From positions 1 through 24,288 of the forward strand of contig CAILUB010000021.1 in assembly GCA_903837305.1 (NCBI GenBank): 24,288 nucleotides of DNA, given 5' to 3'. How positions within the stretch are numbered: the first letter of the stretch is position 1; the number at the start of each line of letters is the position of its first letter. A program made the position numbers and the translations under genes. The notes beneath the pieces were generated by a model. The model did no database searches. It was not told the origin of the DNA and was given only the letters and a program-made list of their open reading frames with translations. Below are positions 23,242-24,288 of this stretch, piece by piece. The DNA comes from an uncultured Cytophagaceae bacterium (lineage in GTDB: Bacteria > Bacteroidota > Bacteroidia > Cytophagales > Spirosomataceae).

Positions 23242-24154
23242 CTTTTTCGTAGGCGATGGTGGCTTCGAGGGCAGTTTCGAAAGAAGTAATGTTCCAGTTC
23301 ATTTTCGCCGCTAATTTCGACGTATCTAAGCAGATTTTCTGCACATCCGTCAACTTTGCGTCTTTGTATTCGACTTGGAATGCGGGCAGTTTCGCTTGAA
23401 TGCGATTTATTATCTCGTTCAAGCTGAGCGATTCGCCAGAACCCACATTGATCGTTTCATTTTTTACACCAGCTTTGATCAAACCATCGATGGCTTGACC
23501 GATGTCAGCGGCGTAGATATAATCTTTGGCCTGCGACCCATCTCCCCAAACCGTCATCACCTCTCCTTTCAGCGCCTTGCGAACGGCAATATTTATTACT
23601 CCCTGTTTAGGCGAGCGATGAAACTCCCCGAATGGGTTCGACAAGCGCAAAATCAAGTAATCAATCTGGTATAATTTCGCATACAATTCGATGTAATGCT
23701 CCACAGCTAGCTTGATAATTCCGTAAGATGAAATAGGCTTGCAAGGATAATCTTCCTTCACTTTTTCTTGCGTTACATTCCCATAAACCGCTCCACCTGT
23801 AGACAGATAAAGTAGTTTTGACACCTGGTGTTTCTTCATCATCTCCATCAAACCGATGGTAGGCAACAAGTTAGATTCGATGTCTTGGCGAATATTTTCA
23901 GATGAAATGGCAGGTATAATGGAAGAGGCAAAATGAAATACACGATCAAAATGATGGGCACTAAATAAGTCGTCCAAAGCTGTCGCATCGGCATAATCCC
24001 CCACCACAAAAGTCACGAAAGAAGGAAATTCAACGCCCGCCGGTTTTTCGTGCGCGAAAACAACGACCTCGCTATCTGCACCGTGTTGCTGCAAATAAGC
24101 CAGCCAATTCAAGCCCAAAAAACCACTTCCCCCTACGACTAAATTTTTCTCCAT
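23228..24154 (-). CDS. NAD-dependent nucleotide-sugar epimerase/dehydratase
   Basis: This 308-residue protein is an extended short-chain dehydrogenase. The dinucleotide-binding GGSGFLG is at 8-14, the catalytic Ser/Thr at 118-119 in LYLSTGGAVYG, and the Tyr144-x3-Lys148 pair in SSYGIIK. LRLSNPFGE, GVINIAVRKALKGE and VWGDGSQAKDYIYAADIG are typical of UDP-sugar 4-epimerases and related dehydratases (GalE/WbpP-like). The exact sugar cannot be assigned. A TATTTTTA at 24177-24170 on the minus strand (one base off TAnnTTTG) lies 15 bases before the start and may be its promoter. It ends tail to tail with the methyltransferase gene and is divergent from a probable glycosyltransferase gene, consistent with surface-polysaccharide synthesis. 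Confidence 0.9.
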   Translation of the reverse strand: MEKNLVVGGSGFLGLNWLAYLQQHGADSEVVVFAHEKPAGVEFPSFVTFVVGDYADATALDDLFSAHHFDRVFHFASSIIPAISSENIRQDIESNLLPTIGLMEMMKKHQVSKLLYLSTGGAVYGNVTQEKVKEDYPCKPISSYGIIKLAVEHYIELYAKLYQIDYLILRLSNPFGEFHRSPKQGVINIAVRKALKGEVMTVWGDGSQAKDYIYAADIGQAIDGLIKAGVKNETINVGSGESLSLNEIINRIQAKLPAFQVEYKDAKLTDVQKICLDTSKLAAKMNWNITSFETALEATIAYEKARLS

Positions 24155-24225
24155 GACGTGTATTTGCTGTAAAAATAGCCGAAAAATTTAGCTAATTTCG
24201 GTTTTGCATTAAAAATCAGCCCTGA

Positions 24226-24288
24226 ATGCGTTTAATCATTGCCCGTTCTAATTTCTTTTCTTACTCCGAGACCTTCATCGAAGAGCAA
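24226..24288 (+). CDS. Start of a probable glycosyltransferase, cut by the window end
   Basis: Only 21 residues are visible, running off the end without a stop: MRLIIARSNFFSYSETFIEE and one more. A short hydrophobic first strand followed by Ser-Glu-Thr-Phe-Ile is characteristic of the N-terminus of group 1 / GT4-type glycosyltransferases, where this segment begins the nucleotide-sugar-independent acceptor domain. It is divergent from the sugar epimerase with a 71-base gap, which fits a glycan locus. The upstream region has no perfect TAnnTTTG element (CGGTTTTG at 24199-24206 is the nearest). The call rests on one short motif. Confidence 0.5.
   Translation, partial: MRLIIARSNFFSYSETFIEEQ

Overview
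The window comes from a member of the Bacteroidota, most likely the Cytophagales side. The evidence is the repeated TAnnTTTG promoter element typical of this phylum just ahead of start codons, weak Shine-Dalgarno sequences, moderate GC, and the protein types: a GSCFA-domain protein, a very long TamB homologue, a bacillithiol-type DinB enzyme, and an Mrp without the usual C-terminal Cys pair. The genus is not determined. There are no rRNA or tRNA genes, no CRISPR array, no transposase, and no phage or conjugation genes.

Layout. (1) 1-4217, plus strand: the 3' part of a GSCFA gene, Mrp/ApbC, a NifU-type Fe-S scaffold, a large Ddl-like ATP-grasp ligase and a YfiT/DinB thiol-transferase homologue, packed with little or no spacing. 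(2) 4215-4458: a repeat-rich convergent gap with a strong two-way terminator. (3) 5529-4437, minus strand: gamma-carbonic-anhydrase-like protein, SixA-type phosphatase and a 48-residue membrane protein with overlapping stops and starts. (4) 5575-6761, plus strand: a small methyltransferase and uridine kinase, running tail to tail into nadB (minus). (5) 8443-9387: a membrane-anchored coiled-coil protein, then a terminator shared with the 1493-residue TamB homologue (minus), which is divergent from tsaD (plus). (6) 14945-15069: a purine/pyrimidine-rich inverted repeat between tsaD and a convergent gene. (7) 21355-15063, minus strand: M16 peptidase, ispF, Rel/SpoT, Fur-family regulator, purA and an unknown 162-residue protein, with an internal promoter before fur. 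(8) 21438-24288: a secreted repeat protein overlapping a methyltransferase, then an NAD-dependent sugar epimerase/dehydratase (minus) divergent from what looks like the start of a glycosyltransferase. This may be the edge of a surface-polysaccharide region.

How the genes fit together. Most are housekeeping: Fe-S assembly (mrp, nifU-like), NAD synthesis (nadB), nucleotide metabolism (udk, purA), isoprenoids (ispF), tRNA modification (tsaD), stringent response (rel), metal regulation (fur), envelope (tamB). NadB precursors feed pathways whose quinolinate synthase needs Fe-S clusters, but that enzyme is not in this window.

I see no convincing undescribed multi-gene system. The parts least explained by known biology are the AGAGTA-type repeats that start exactly at TAG stop codons of three genes, the doubled CAAAGTTCAAAG repeats, the Ddl-like ligase with an internal insertion and an altered metal-site motif, the translationally coupled 48-residue membrane protein, and the unknown 162-residue protein in the fur-purA run.
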